Source of the DNA: an uncultured Bacteroidota bacterium
GTDB lineage: Bacteria; Bacteroidota; Bacteroidia; Chitinophagales; Chitinophagaceae
Direction: 5' to 3'
NCBI GenBank assembly: GCA_903853805.1
Contig: CAINUN010000042.1
Span: 1 to 43,774, forward strand
DNA length: 43,774 bases
The translations under genes and the position numbers were made by a program. Below are positions 26,112 to 33,912 of the stretch, piece after piece (the stretch's first letter is position 1; every line of letters begins with the position of its first letter). The notes below the pieces were generated by a model that did not search any database, was not told the origin of the DNA, and saw only the letters and a list, made by a program, of their open reading frames with translations.

Positions 26112-26143
26112 AAAAATCACTCCTTCACAAACCTTTCCCGCGC
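26112..26143 (-). repeat. Relic of a T9SS tail behind cassette gene B
   Basis: These 32 bases are identical to 26888-26919, the end of cassette C including its stop codon and the start of the following spacer. They encode A-R-E-R-F-V-K-E-stop in C, but here they lie after and out of frame with the stop of gene B, so they are a left-over of a sorting-domain end. Confidence 0.85.
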
Positions 26144-26150
26144 TTACCTT

Positions 26151-26867
26151 TTATTTTATCCTAAAGCCGTTGATTTTCAATCCCACATAAGCCATCCTTA
26201 AATAATCATGATTGCTTACACTCAACGTTTGTTTACTATCATCACTGCTCCAATCAGTCCCTGCGAAACAATACTTATAACCCACCATCAATTGAAGCCA
26301 ATGGTCTTTCATATCCTCATCATAAGCAAGCCCCACATTCATTGCAAGGTTCAAATAATACAAATGCGAAAACAAATTCACAGCATTCCGTGATGCCATA
26401 ACAGTCCCCAAATTATTAGGCACATCATTGGCATAAATATCAAACCGCTTCTTCATCATCCCCAACCCTACTTCAGGCGAAATCCCCAAAGCCTTTGTTC
26501 TATAAATCGGATATTGAACATTCATAACCCAAGCCCCAAGCCTTTCTTCAAGTTTGTAATTATCATCATGGTTTCGTTTCACCATAAATTCATAGCCATA
26601 TACAAACCTGTATTTTTTATACTGATAAGCCATCGCAAAAGAACCCATCATACCCACATCACTAATCTTAGGAAAATGAACATTCCCAGCATTATTCCCA
26701 GATAATAAATCATTAAGCTTATCCTGTGGCCAATACGCTCCATAAAGCCCAAATACAAAACCTTTCTTCCAGTTTTTAGGAGCATTAAATAGCGAATCTT
26801 CTCTTGTTTGCCCCCATCCCTTCACCCCCAACAACATCACCACCACAACCAACAATACTTTTTTCAT
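26151..26867 (-). CDS. Cassette gene B: outer-membrane beta-barrel-like protein
   Basis: The 238-residue protein shares its first 20 residues (MKKVLLVVVVML ... KGWGQ, signal peptide) almost exactly with cassette C and, apart from the changes there, with A. The mature part is different. It has alternating hydrophobic/aromatic strands with glycines (GFVFGLYGAYWP, VGMMGSFAMAYQYKKYRFVYGYEF, AWVMNVQYPIY, GISPEVGLGM, YLNLAMNVGLAYD, WLQLMVGYKYCF, YLRMAYVGLKING), typical of small outer-membrane beta-barrels of Bacteroidota. It lacks a sorting domain and ends G-F-R-I-K-stop; a relic of the cassette tail follows in the 3' untranslated region. Its 5' spacer of 25 bp is the same as that before A and C. 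Function unknown; insertion into the outer membrane is inferred. Confidence 0.8.
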   Translation of the reverse strand: MKKVLLVVVVMLLGVKGWGQTREDSLFNAPKNWKKGFVFGLYGAYWPQDKLNDLLSGNNAGNVHFPKISDVGMMGSFAMAYQYKKYRFVYGYEFMVKRNHDDNYKLEERLGAWVMNVQYPIYRTKALGISPEVGLGMMKKRFDIYANDVPNNLGTVMASRNAVNLFSHLYYLNLAMNVGLAYDEDMKDHWLQLMVGYKYCFAGTDWSSDDSKQTLSVSNHDYLRMAYVGLKINGFRIK

Positions 26868-26892
26868 TTTTTTAGTTTTAAAAGTTTAAAAA

Positions 26893-27789
26893 TCACTCCT
26901 TCACAAACCTTTCCCGCGCCTCCCCATTATCACAACTATACCGCAACAAATAAACCCCCTTCGCCAACCCACTCACATCCACCGACAACTCACCACCAAC
27001 AACCGACCACTGACCACTGAAAACCACCTCGCCCATCATATTCATCACCTGAACAGACTCATTCTTAGCAGCAGCTATTTTCCTTTTAATATGCAACACA
27101 TCCTCCACAGGATTAGGCGCTATGCTAATGATGCTTTCATTTGTGATGTCATTGATACCGTCATGCCAATCATAAATATTAATATCCCCAAACATCCAAC
27201 CATCATATAATTGAGAACCATTTCCGGTAATGTAAGTAAACCTTATCAGGACTGTATCTACTGTATTAGTCCATGAAACCGGTCCGCTTGTTTGACCTGC
27301 TTGCCATGCATTCATACTAGCCTGAATTAGACCAGTATTATAACCTCTTAATTTTGGCTTAGTTCCTATAAAGATGATTTGATAAAGACTATCCTCCTTC
27401 AAAATATCCACCCAATGACTTCCATTATCCGGCGAAACTTCAATAGTTCCATAATCATTCGAATCGCCTACCATTGCATAAGAAATAGACATGTTGAACT
27501 CAAAATGTAATGGACTTCTTGGGAATTTAAGATAGAAAACAGAAGTATCATTTGCAGGAACTTGATTTATGGTATCTGTAATCATTGTCTTTTGGTTGAT
27601 TTGAGTAGTATTGAAAAATACCTTGTTGGCTATTCCTACTTGCCATTTATTATTGGGATAATTTACAGTATCAATGTACCAATAGGTTGGTGAAGTACCA
27701 TTCCAATAAACTTGTAACATCCCATTTCCCCAAGCCCATCCCTTCACACCCATCAACATCACCACCACAACCAACAATACTTTTTTCAT
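26893..27789 (-). CDS. Cassette gene C: T9SS type A sorted surface protein
   Basis: 298 residues from ATG 27789. The frame stays open upstream to 27846 through the repeat array, but M-K-K-V-L-L-V-V-V-V is the shared signal peptide start of the three cassettes, and the upstream residues (MTGSKMKMTG...) come from the 21-bp repeats. The middle (VYWNGTSPTYWYIDTVNYPNNKWQVG ... YDGWMFGDINIYDW) resembles a jelly-roll/MAM-like domain; EVSPDNGSHWVDIL and IRFTYITGNG match positions in gene A, so the two middles are distant relatives. The C-terminus ISIAPNPVEDVLHI, MNMMGEVVFSGQW and LAKGVYLLRYSCDNG is a type A sorting domain. It ends 25 bp before gene B. Probably exposed at the cell surface; ligand unknown. 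Confidence 0.85.
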   Translation of the reverse strand: MKKVLLVVVVMLMGVKGWAWGNGMLQVYWNGTSPTYWYIDTVNYPNNKWQVGIANKVFFNTTQINQKTMITDTINQVPANDTSVFYLKFPRSPLHFEFNMSISYAMVGDSNDYGTIEVSPDNGSHWVDILKEDSLYQIIFIGTKPKLRGYNTGLIQASMNAWQAGQTSGPVSWTNTVDTVLIRFTYITGNGSQLYDGWMFGDINIYDWHDGINDITNESIISIAPNPVEDVLHIKRKIAAAKNESVQVMNMMGEVVFSGQWSVVGGELSVDVSGLAKGVYLLRYSCDNGEARERFVKE

Positions 27790-27817
27790 TTTTTTTAGTT
27801 TTAAAAATTTAAAAAAT

Positions 27818-27985
27818 CCCGTCATTTTCATTTTACTTCCCGTCATTTCCGTTCAAATTCCCGTCATTTTCATCTAAATTCCCGTCATTTTCATCTAAAT
27901 TCCCGTCATTTTCATCTAAATTCCCGTCATTTTTGTTCAAATTCCCGTCATCTAAATCTCAATTTCCGTCATTTACGTTCAATTT
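27818..27985. repeat. Eight 21-bp tandem repeats between gene D and cassette C
   Basis: Eight consecutive 21-base units start with CCCGTCATTTTCAT or a close variant (27818, 27839, 27860, 27881, 27902, 27923, 27944, 27965). The units at 27860, 27881 and 27902 are identical, and the outer ones have a few changes. Read on the minus strand each central unit is exactly seven codons, M-K-M-T-G-I-stop, and the next unit begins at once with ATG. The last unit overlaps the stop codon of gene D. Confidence 0.95.
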
Positions 27986-28917
27986 GCCGACACCAAAACA
28001 GTAAACTTCCCACTCTCCAAAGTCGAACTATTCACCACCGTCATCGAACTCATTCCCTTCTCAATCCCCTTCATATCCCCAGGTGCCAAAGTCGTAAAAG
28101 CACCAGTCGCATTCTTACCCACATACACCTTCAAGCTCACCCCACCCACATTCTCCATCACACCACCAATCTTACAATTCTCAATTGTTATTCCCTGCCC
28201 AAGTTTCAAAACTGTCTTCCGCGTCTTAGGCGCCTTCGGGCTATCATCCACCACAAAACCCCAAGCCGTCAACCCCATCTGATTACTCCGCATCAACTTC
28301 ATCAAAAAACCACCCACCTTCACCAGCCCCGCCTTCACAGGCTTCACCGCCGTATTCCTCAACTGCTTAAAATTTCCAGCCTGCCCCGCCGCCTTCACAA
28401 AATTCTGATTATCCGTCACACTCGCCTGCACACTCGCATCATCCGTCCCAATCACAATCCCCTCCTGCGCCAAATATACCTTCAACGGACTCGCAGCAGC
28501 CATAGCCCCATGTTTCGCATAAAGCACATCCCAAGCATCCTTCCTATCCACAAACGAAGTAGCATAAGCCACCCTATTCCCATTCATATTCACACCCCAA
28601 TCCCCCATAGTCGTCACATTACCACTATAAAAAACCTTCAAAAACTGCACACAACCCTTATACCTTTTCCACACCGGCTCAAACTTCAAATCCCTTTGCG
28701 CCTTCATCTTCTCAGCCATCAAAGCCTGCGCCTTCCTATTCACCTCATGACCAATAGCCGTAGTCACCGCCGCCACAAGATTTGGCATATTAATGCCCTC
28801 CTGCGCCAAATAACCCGTCAACACACTCGCAGCCCCATCAGCCACATGTTTCGCATTCGCATTCACAATGTTGTCCTTAATAAAAGTAAGCTCTTCAGCA
28901 TGAATAATCCTAGCCAT
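27979..28917 (-). CDS. Unknown 312-residue protein (gene D)
   Basis: No signal peptide, lipobox, sorting domain or membrane segment is visible, so the product is probably cytoplasmic. The N-terminal half is helical in character (EELTFIKDNIVNANAKHVADGAASVL), while the C-terminal 80 residues look beta-rich (GQGITIENCKIGGVMENVGGVSLKVYVG ... FTVLVSAN). The heptapeptide Y-L-A-Q-E-G-I occurs twice, at residues 36-42 and 148-154, suggesting an internal duplication of about 110 residues. Codons on the coding strand are strongly G-ending (GTG, GCG, TTG), making this gene richer in GC than its neighbours. The start ATG 28917 is preceded by AT-rich sequence without a clear promoter. Upstream lies the divergent S10 operon; downstream are the 21-bp repeats and cassette genes. 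I do not recognise the family. Confidence 0.8.
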   Translation of the reverse strand: MARIIHAEELTFIKDNIVNANAKHVADGAASVLTGYLAQEGINMPNLVAAVTTAIGHEVNRKAQALMAEKMKAQRDLKFEPVWKRYKGCVQFLKVFYSGNVTTMGDWGVNMNGNRVAYATSFVDRKDAWDVLYAKHGAMAAASPLKVYLAQEGIVIGTDDASVQASVTDNQNFVKAAGQAGNFKQLRNTAVKPVKAGLVKVGGFLMKLMRSNQMGLTAWGFVVDDSPKAPKTRKTVLKLGQGITIENCKIGGVMENVGGVSLKVYVGKNATGAFTTLAPGDMKGIEKGMSSMTVVNSSTLESGKFTVLVSAN

Positions 28918-29275
28918 TTTTATTTATTTTTATTTGGTTTTAAAAAATTTTTTTCAATAAAAAACAGCACACAGTAGGTCTCTCAGCCCTAAAATTAATA
29001 AAAAACCATCTAATCAATCCAAAAAAACTTTTTCATTCCTAAAAAAAACTTTTTCACCCCCTATCCCCACCATCATTTCCCACACATCATCAAAAAAAAA
29101 TCACCAACACAAAAAACAAACCCCAATCCCACAAAGGATTTTCACTCAGCCATCCTCAGCGCACCACACACCTACTATATCATCTTACAACCTCCCTTTT
29201 TAGGCATTTTCTTTACATTCTTCCTGCCATCTACTACCATTTTGAGTCTTTTTTTTAAAAAAAGTTTCAAAAAAA
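28918..29275. other. Long intergenic region upstream of the S10 operon
   Basis: This stretch contains no convincing gene. The plus strand is made of A-runs and C-rich patches with very little G (29041-29150 especially). A 20-bp unit is directly repeated (AAAAAAACTTTTTCA at about 29025 and 29045). No terminator or tRNA was seen. It separates the divergent gene D from the ribosomal promoter. Confidence 0.6.
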
Positions 29276-29276
29276 T

Positions 29277-29307
29277 TTTGTCAAGAAAAATCAACCCCCT
29301 ACTTTCG
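29277..29307 (+). promoter_or_regulatory. Promoter of the S10-spc ribosomal protein operon
   Basis: TTTG (29277-29280), a 19-nt spacer and TACTTTCG (29300-29307) fit the Bacteroidota consensus with TTCG in the -7 box. A start near 29314 would give a leader of about 30 nt before rpsJ. The leader contains AAAATTTTTAGGG but no clear hairpin. Confidence 0.65.
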
Positions 29308-29345
29308 CAGTCCCAAAATTTTTAGGGTAGAAGATATTAATAAGT

Positions 29346-29651
29346 ATGTCGCAACGAATCCGTATAAAACTGAAATCTTATGACCACAGCTTGGTCGATA
29401 AGTCTGCAGATAAAATCGTGAAGACTGTGCGCAACACAGGAGCGGTCGTAACAGGACCAATTCCGTTGCCTACAGACAAAAAGATCTTTACAGTACTGCG
29501 TTCACCGCACGTAAACAAAAAGAGCCGTGAACAATTCCAATTGTGCACCCACAAGCGCCTGTTGGATATTTACACATCTTCTTCACGCACTGTCGATGCT
29601 TTATCAAAGCTTGACTTACCAAGTGGTGTTGAAGTTGAAATCAAAGCCTGA
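29346..29651 (+). CDS. rpsJ: 30S ribosomal protein S10
   Basis: The 101-residue protein of the 30S head, which also acts with NusB in antitermination in other bacteria. The start [24 protein letters not shown], then [14 protein letters not shown] and [14 protein letters not shown], are the conserved core; the normal length is about 100. It is the first gene of the operon, directly behind the promoter. In many relatives rpsL-rpsG-fusA precede it, but here the upstream neighbour is an unrelated divergent gene. A 95-bp A-rich spacer separates it from rplC. Confidence 0.97.
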   Translation: MSQRIRIKLKSYDHSLVDKSADKIVKTVRNTGAVVTGPIPLPTDKKIFTVLRSPHVNKKSREQFQLCTHKRLLDIYTSSSRTVDALSKLDLPSGVEVEIKA

Positions 29652-29746
29652 CGGTAAGATTTAAAGTTCTTTAAAAAAATTAAAAAAACAGTCTACCCCG
29701 ACTTGCACACGCAAACAACCGGGCTCTTGACCAACAATAGTATAAA

Positions 29747-30364
29747 ATGAAAGGTATTATAGGTAAAAAAATAGGCATGACCAGTGTGTTCGAGCCTAAT
29801 GGCAAGCAAACCGCTTGTACCATTATCGAAGCAGGTCCATGCGTCGTTACCCAAAAGAAAACCGTGGATACCGACGGTTACGATGCGCTACAAATCGCAT
29901 ACGGGGAAGCGAAAGAGAAAAACACAGCTAAAGCACAAATCAATCACTTCGCTAAAGCTAACACATCTCCCAAATCAATAGTAAAAGAACTCCGCAACTG
30001 CTCCATAGACAAAAACGTAGGTGAAGACATCACTTGCGAAATCTTCACCGAAGGCGAAAAGGTTTCCGTTATCGGCACCACCAAAGGAAAAGGTTTCCAA
30101 GGCGTTGTTAAGCGTCACGGCTTTGCAGGTGTTGGTGGACAATCACATGGTCAACACGATCGTTCTCGTGCACCAGGTTCTATTGGTGGTTCGTCTTATC
30201 CAAGTCGCGTATTCAAAGGAATGCGCATGGCAGGACGCATGGGTGGCGACCGCGTGAAAATGCCAGGTCTCCGTGTTATAAAAATATTCCCTGAGCAAAA
30301 CTACATCCTAGTTGCAGGTTCAGTTCCGGGACATAATGGTTCAATCGTTTTAATTCAGAAGTAA
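29747..30364 (+). CDS. rplC: 50S ribosomal protein L3
   Basis: The 205-residue protein binds 23S rRNA near the peptidyl transferase centre. The N-terminus MKGIIGKKIGMTSVF and the central loop GGQSHGQHDRSRAPGSIGGSSYPSRVFKGMRMAGRMGGDRVKMPGLRV are family signatures; the loop contains the conserved Gln-rich tip that reaches the active site. The length is normal. It is separated from rplD by only 6 bp, while the spacer before it is long and C/A-rich. Confidence 0.97.
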   Translation: MKGIIGKKIGMTSVFEPNGKQTACTIIEAGPCVVTQKKTVDTDGYDALQIAYGEAKEKNTAKAQINHFAKANTSPKSIVKELRNCSIDKNVGEDITCEIFTEGEKVSVIGTTKGKGFQGVVKRHGFAGVGGQSHGQHDRSRAPGSIGGSSYPSRVFKGMRMAGRMGGDRVKMPGLRVIKIFPEQNYILVAGSVPGHNGSIVLIQK

Positions 30365-30370
30365 TTAGTC

Positions 30371-31003
30371 ATGCAAGTTGACGTTTTAAATAGCCAAGGT
30401 CAAAAAACAGGTCGTTCTCTCGAACTACCGGATGAAATTTTTGCCATAGAGCCTAACGACCACTGTATTTATCTTTCAGTGAAGCAATATTTGGCAGCAA
30501 ACCGCCAAGGAACACACAGCACAAAAACACGTGCCGAAGTTCATGGTTCTTCCAAAAAATTGCATCGCCAAAAAGGTACAGGTGGTTCTCGTAAAGGAAA
30601 TATTCGTAACCCACTTTACAAAGGTGGTGGTACAATCAACGGTCCTAAACCGCACGATTACGATTTCAAATTGAACCGTAAAGTAAAAGACCTCGCAAAG
30701 ATGTCAGCACTTTCTTACAAGGCTCAAGATGGTAAAATCGTAGTGGTAGAAGACTTCAATCTTTCAACGCCAAAAACAAAAGATTTTTCTGGAAGTTTGA
30801 AAGCTTTGAAAGGCGATAGCCGCAAAACATTGGTTGTTCTTCCTGAGTATAACAGCAATGTTTACCTCAGCGGACGTAATCTTTGCGACAACAAAACAGT
30901 TGTTCTCAGCGATATGAACACTTATGATTTAATGAATAGCAATGTGCTCATTTTCACAGAAAGCGCAGCCAAGTTATTCACTGATGATAGTGTTGAAGCA
31001 TAA
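30371..31003 (+). CDS. rplD: 50S ribosomal protein L4
   Basis: 210 residues. L4 lines the peptide exit tunnel with its loop, here RAEVHGSSKKLHRQKGTGGSRKGNIRNPLYKGGGTINGPKPHDY, containing the conserved K-G-T-G-x-x-R. In Proteobacteria L4 represses this operon; whether it does here cannot be seen, and no obvious L4-binding leader precedes rpsJ. It starts 6 bp after rplC, which suggests translational coupling. Confidence 0.97.
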   Translation: MQVDVLNSQGQKTGRSLELPDEIFAIEPNDHCIYLSVKQYLAANRQGTHSTKTRAEVHGSSKKLHRQKGTGGSRKGNIRNPLYKGGGTINGPKPHDYDFKLNRKVKDLAKMSALSYKAQDGKIVVVEDFNLSTPKTKDFSGSLKALKGDSRKTLVVLPEYNSNVYLSGRNLCDNKTVVLSDMNTYDLMNSNVLIFTESAAKLFTDDSVEA

Positions 31004-31067
31004 ACTAAATTTTAAAAATTAAGTCTTTATACTTTTAACTAAAGGCTTTAGAATAAAATAAATAAAA

Positions 31068-31364
31068 ATGAAACTCACAGACGTTTTGGTTAGACCAATA
31101 CTTACTGAAAAAGTAAACGCTCAGATGGAAAAATCGGGTCGTTACACTTTTGAAGTAAGCAGAAGCGCTAACAAACTGGAGATTAAGAAAGCGGTTGAAG
31201 AATTTTACGGAGTAAAAGTAGCTGATGTAAATACAGTTGTTGTTCCAGGTAAAAGCAAAACACGCTCTACAAAAGCAGGGATTTTAAAAGGGATGAAGTC
31301 TGCCTATAAAAAAGCAACTATTTCCCTTGTTGAAGGCGAATCTATTGATTTATTCTCAATGTAA
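31068..31364 (+). CDS. rplW: 50S ribosomal protein L23
   Basis: 98 residues. L23 sits at the tunnel exit and is the docking site of trigger factor and SRP. The conserved V-R-P-I-L-T-E-K-V-N is near the N-terminus, with Y-T-F-E-V-S-R-S-A-N-K-L-E-I-K-K-A-V-E-E and V-N-T-V-V-V-P-G-K after it. The length is normal. Spacers are 64 bp upstream and 22 bp downstream. Confidence 0.96.
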   Translation: MKLTDVLVRPILTEKVNAQMEKSGRYTFEVSRSANKLEIKKAVEEFYGVKVADVNTVVVPGKSKTRSTKAGILKGMKSAYKKATISLVEGESIDLFSM

Positions 31365-31386
31365 ATCTTACTAAAGAAACAGAAAA

Positions 31387-32220
31387 ATGGCATTACGTAA
31401 ATACAAACCAACCACAGCCGGAACTCGTTGGAGAATCGGTAACGCTTACGCAGAAGTTACTACTAACGTTCCTGAGAAGAGCTTGATTGAAGCACTTCCT
31501 GGTACTGGCGGACGCAACGCACAAGGACACCGTTCTATGCGTTACATTGGCGGCGGTAACAAAAAAATGTACCGTAAGATTGACTTTAAACGTAACAAGA
31601 AAGATATTCCTGCTACCGTTAAATCTATTGAATACGATCCTAACCGTACTGCATTCATCGCATTACTCAACTATGCGGATGGTGAAAAACGTTACATCCT
31701 TGCACCACAAGGTTTGGAAGTAGGTACTGTAATCGTAAGTGGAGAGGCAGTAGCACCTGAAGTTGGAAATGCATTGTTGTTGAAAAACATGCCATTAGGT
31801 ACTGTGGTTCACAATATTGAATTACATCCAAGTCAGGGTGGGGCAATGGCACGTTCAGCTGGCACTTATGCTCAATTAAACGCAAAAGAAGAAAAATACG
31901 TTGTATTAAAAATGCCTTCTGGTGAATTGCGTCGTGTATTGGGTACTTGTATGGCAACAGTCGGTTCTGTATCTAATAGCGACCACGCACTCCAATCAAT
32001 GGGTAAAGCAGGTCGTAACCGTTGGAAAGGAATTCGTCCACGTAACCGTGGTGTAGCCATGAACCCAGTTGATCACCCAATGGGTGGTGGTGAAGGACGT
32101 TCATCAGGCGGTCATCCACGTAGCCGAACAGGTAAATACGCAAAAGGACAAAAAACACGCAGCAGAACAAAAGGCTCTAACAAGCTAATTATTCAACGCA
32201 GCAACGGAAGCAAACTCTAA
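31387..32220 (+). CDS. rplB: 50S ribosomal protein L2
   Basis: 277 residues, the normal length. L2 is a primary 23S rRNA-binding protein needed for subunit joining and peptidyl transfer. Family signatures are [31 protein letters not shown] near residue 41 and the C-terminal [21 protein letters not shown], which contains the conserved histidine next to the catalytic centre. It starts 22 bp after rplW. Confidence 0.98.
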   Translation: MALRKYKPTTAGTRWRIGNAYAEVTTNVPEKSLIEALPGTGGRNAQGHRSMRYIGGGNKKMYRKIDFKRNKKDIPATVKSIEYDPNRTAFIALLNYADGEKRYILAPQGLEVGTVIVSGEAVAPEVGNALLLKNMPLGTVVHNIELHPSQGGAMARSAGTYAQLNAKEEKYVVLKMPSGELRRVLGTCMATVGSVSNSDHALQSMGKAGRNRWKGIRPRNRGVAMNPVDHPMGGGEGRSSGGHPRSRTGKYAKGQKTRSRTKGSNKLIIQRSNGSKL

Positions 32221-32253
32221 TTAGAATCTAATTTAAAAAATAAGAAAAAGCCA

Positions 32254-32520
32254 ATGGCTCGTTCATTAAAAAAAGGACCTTATGTCTCTCCAAAGCTAGA
32301 ACGCAAAGTTCTTGCAGTAGCAGAAGGTAAAGCAAAAAAAGGTGTTATTAAAACATGGAGTCGTCGCTCAATGATTACACCTGATTTCGTAGGTCAAACA
32401 TTCGCTGTGCACAATGGAAATAAGTTTATTCCTGTTTATGTTACCGAATATATGGTAGGACATAAATTGGGTGAATTTTCACCAACCCGCAACTTTAAAG
32501 GTCATAGCGGAAGCAAATAA
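32254..32520 (+). CDS. rpsS: 30S ribosomal protein S19
   Basis: 88 residues. S19 lies in the 30S head and works with S13 at the A site. The conserved [41 protein letters not shown] and [18 protein letters not shown] cover nearly the whole protein. The position between rplB and rplV is classical. Confidence 0.97.
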   Translation: MARSLKKGPYVSPKLERKVLAVAEGKAKKGVIKTWSRRSMITPDFVGQTFAVHNGNKFIPVYVTEYMVGHKLGEFSPTRNFKGHSGSK

Positions 32521-32580
32521 TTAACAATAAAAAATTGACACAAGTCTTCTGGCTGTGTTGCTAATAGAAATAAAGAAAAC

Positions 32581-32949
32581 ATGGAAGCTGTAGCTCGCTT
32601 ACGTAATTATCCTACCTCGCCACGCAAAATGCGCCTTTTGGCTGATTTGGTTCGTGGAACTGATGTAGAACTTGCGCTGAATACATTGAAGTTTAGTACC
32701 AAGCACCCCTCTGTTGCGCTTGAAAAGTTGTTGATGAGTGCCATCGCCAACTGGAGAGTGAAAAATGAAGGAGTAGATGTAGCCGGTGCCAATTTGTATG
32801 TGAAAACAATTATGGTTGATGGTGGTCGTTCTTTGAAACGTATGCGCCCGGCACCACAAGGGCGTGCTTATCGTGTTCGCAAACGTAGTAACCACGTAAC
32901 TATTGTTGTAGATAGTCGTCTTTCACAAGCAGTAACAACTGAAGCGTAA
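32581..32949 (+). CDS. rplV: 50S ribosomal protein L22
   Basis: 122 residues. L22 forms part of the exit-tunnel constriction through its beta-hairpin ([32 protein letters not shown]). The N-terminal [17 protein letters not shown] is the family signature. It starts 60 bp after rpsS, across a spacer with no distinct hairpin. Confidence 0.96.
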   Translation: MEAVARLRNYPTSPRKMRLLADLVRGTDVELALNTLKFSTKHPSVALEKLLMSAIANWRVKNEGVDVAGANLYVKTIMVDGGRSLKRMRPAPQGRAYRVRKRSNHVTIVVDSRLSQAVTTEA

Positions 32950-32985
32950 TAAAAAAATTAAACAAACATTCATAATTAAAAACGA

Positions 32986-33825
32986 ATGGGTCAAAAAGCA
33001 AATCCTATAGGTAACAGGTTGGGTATCATCCGCGGATGGGATTCAATGTGGTATGGTGAAAAGAAGGATTTTGGTATCAAGTTAGTTGAAGACCATAAAA
33101 TCCGTACTTACCTCGCAGCACGCATCAACAAAGGTGGTATATCTCGCATCGTAATTGAGCGTACATTGGGCAAGTTGATCATAACCATTCATACTTCTAA
33201 GCCTGGTATCATCATAGGTAAAGGCGGTACGGAAGTTGACCGTATCAAAGAAGAGTTGAAGAAACTCACCAAAAAAGAGGATGTTCAAATTAACATCATG
33301 GAAATCCGCCGTCCTGAATTGGATGCCATGATTGTAGGTGAATCTATCGCTCGTCAAATCGAAGGTCGCGTAAGCTATAAGAGAGCTATTAAAATGGCTA
33401 TCTCTACGGCAATGCGCATGGGTGCCGAAGGTATTAAAATCAAAGCTGGTGGTCGTTTGAATGGTGCTGAAATTGCTCGTTCAGAAGAATTCAAGCAAGG
33501 TCGTACTCCTTTACACACTTTCCGTATGGACATTGACTATGCTAACACCTATGCAATGACCGTTTATGGAAAAATTGGTTTGAAAATCTGGATTTGTAAA
33601 GGCGAAGTTCTTGGCAAACGCGATTTAAATCCAAACTTCTCAGCTGGTTCCGACAATCGTGGAAACCGTCCTGCTGGCGCTCCAATGGGAGATGACCGTC
33701 GTGGTGGTGGAGACCGTAGAGGTGGCGATGACCGCAGAGGTGGTGGAGGTGGTGACCGTAGAGGCGCTGGAGGTGGCGATCGTCGTGGAGGTGGAAACAC
33801 TGGTGGCGGACGTGGAAAAAAATAG
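32986..33825 (+). CDS. rpsC: 30S ribosomal protein S3 with a Gly/Arg/Asp-rich C-terminal extension
   Basis: 279 residues. The KH domain signature [21 protein letters not shown] and the C-terminal domain [42 protein letters not shown] identify S3, which shapes the mRNA entry channel. After the usual end near residue 215, about 60 extra residues follow (from [19 protein letters not shown]), including about seven D-R-R-G-G-G / GGGDRRGG repeats and ending GGGRGKK. Such an RGG-rich, probably disordered tail would extend from the ribosome surface and could bind RNA. The DNA of the tail is repetitive (GTGGTGGAGA... type). Confidence 0.97.
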   Translation: MGQKANPIGNRLGIIRGWDSMWYGEKKDFGIKLVEDHKIRTYLAARINKGGISRIVIERTLGKLIITIHTSKPGIIIGKGGTEVDRIKEELKKLTKKEDVQINIMEIRRPELDAMIVGESIARQIEGRVSYKRAIKMAISTAMRMGAEGIKIKAGGRLNGAEIARSEEFKQGRTPLHTFRMDIDYANTYAMTVYGKIGLKIWICKGEVLGKRDLNPNFSAGSDNRGNRPAGAPMGDDRRGGGDRRGGDDRRGGGGGDRRGAGGGDRRGGGNTGGGRGKK

Positions 33826-33846
33826 TTGAAATAAAATTAAGATGAA

Positions 33847-33880
33847 GGTTGATGAAATGAAAATTCATCAATCATCAACC
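33847..33880. promoter_or_regulatory. Hairpin in the rpsC-rplP spacer
   Basis: GGTTGATGA (33847-33855) pairs with TCATCAACC (33872-33880), and a smaller ATGAA/TTCAT helix is possible inside. There is no T-run after it, so it is more likely an RNA processing or stability element than a terminator. Confidence 0.5.
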
Positions 33881-33912
33881 TCAAATCATAAATAAATTAA
33901 AATTTTGTAACA

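Noticed and set aside
27790-27846. N-terminal extension of cassette gene C into the repeat array
   Set aside because: The shared signal peptide begins at 27789; upstream residues derive from the 21-bp repeats.
27818-27985. CRISPR array or attachment site
   Set aside because: The 21-bp units are directly adjacent with no variable spacers, and no integrase or cas gene is near.
29652-29746. L4-type leader or riboswitch before rplC
   Set aside because: The 95-bp spacer is A-rich with only a weak CCCCG/CGGG pairing; no known leader structure was seen.
33542-33871. His-rich and Pro-rich minus-strand frames opposite the end of rpsC
   Set aside because: They are mirror images of the DRRGGG-coding repeats of S3.
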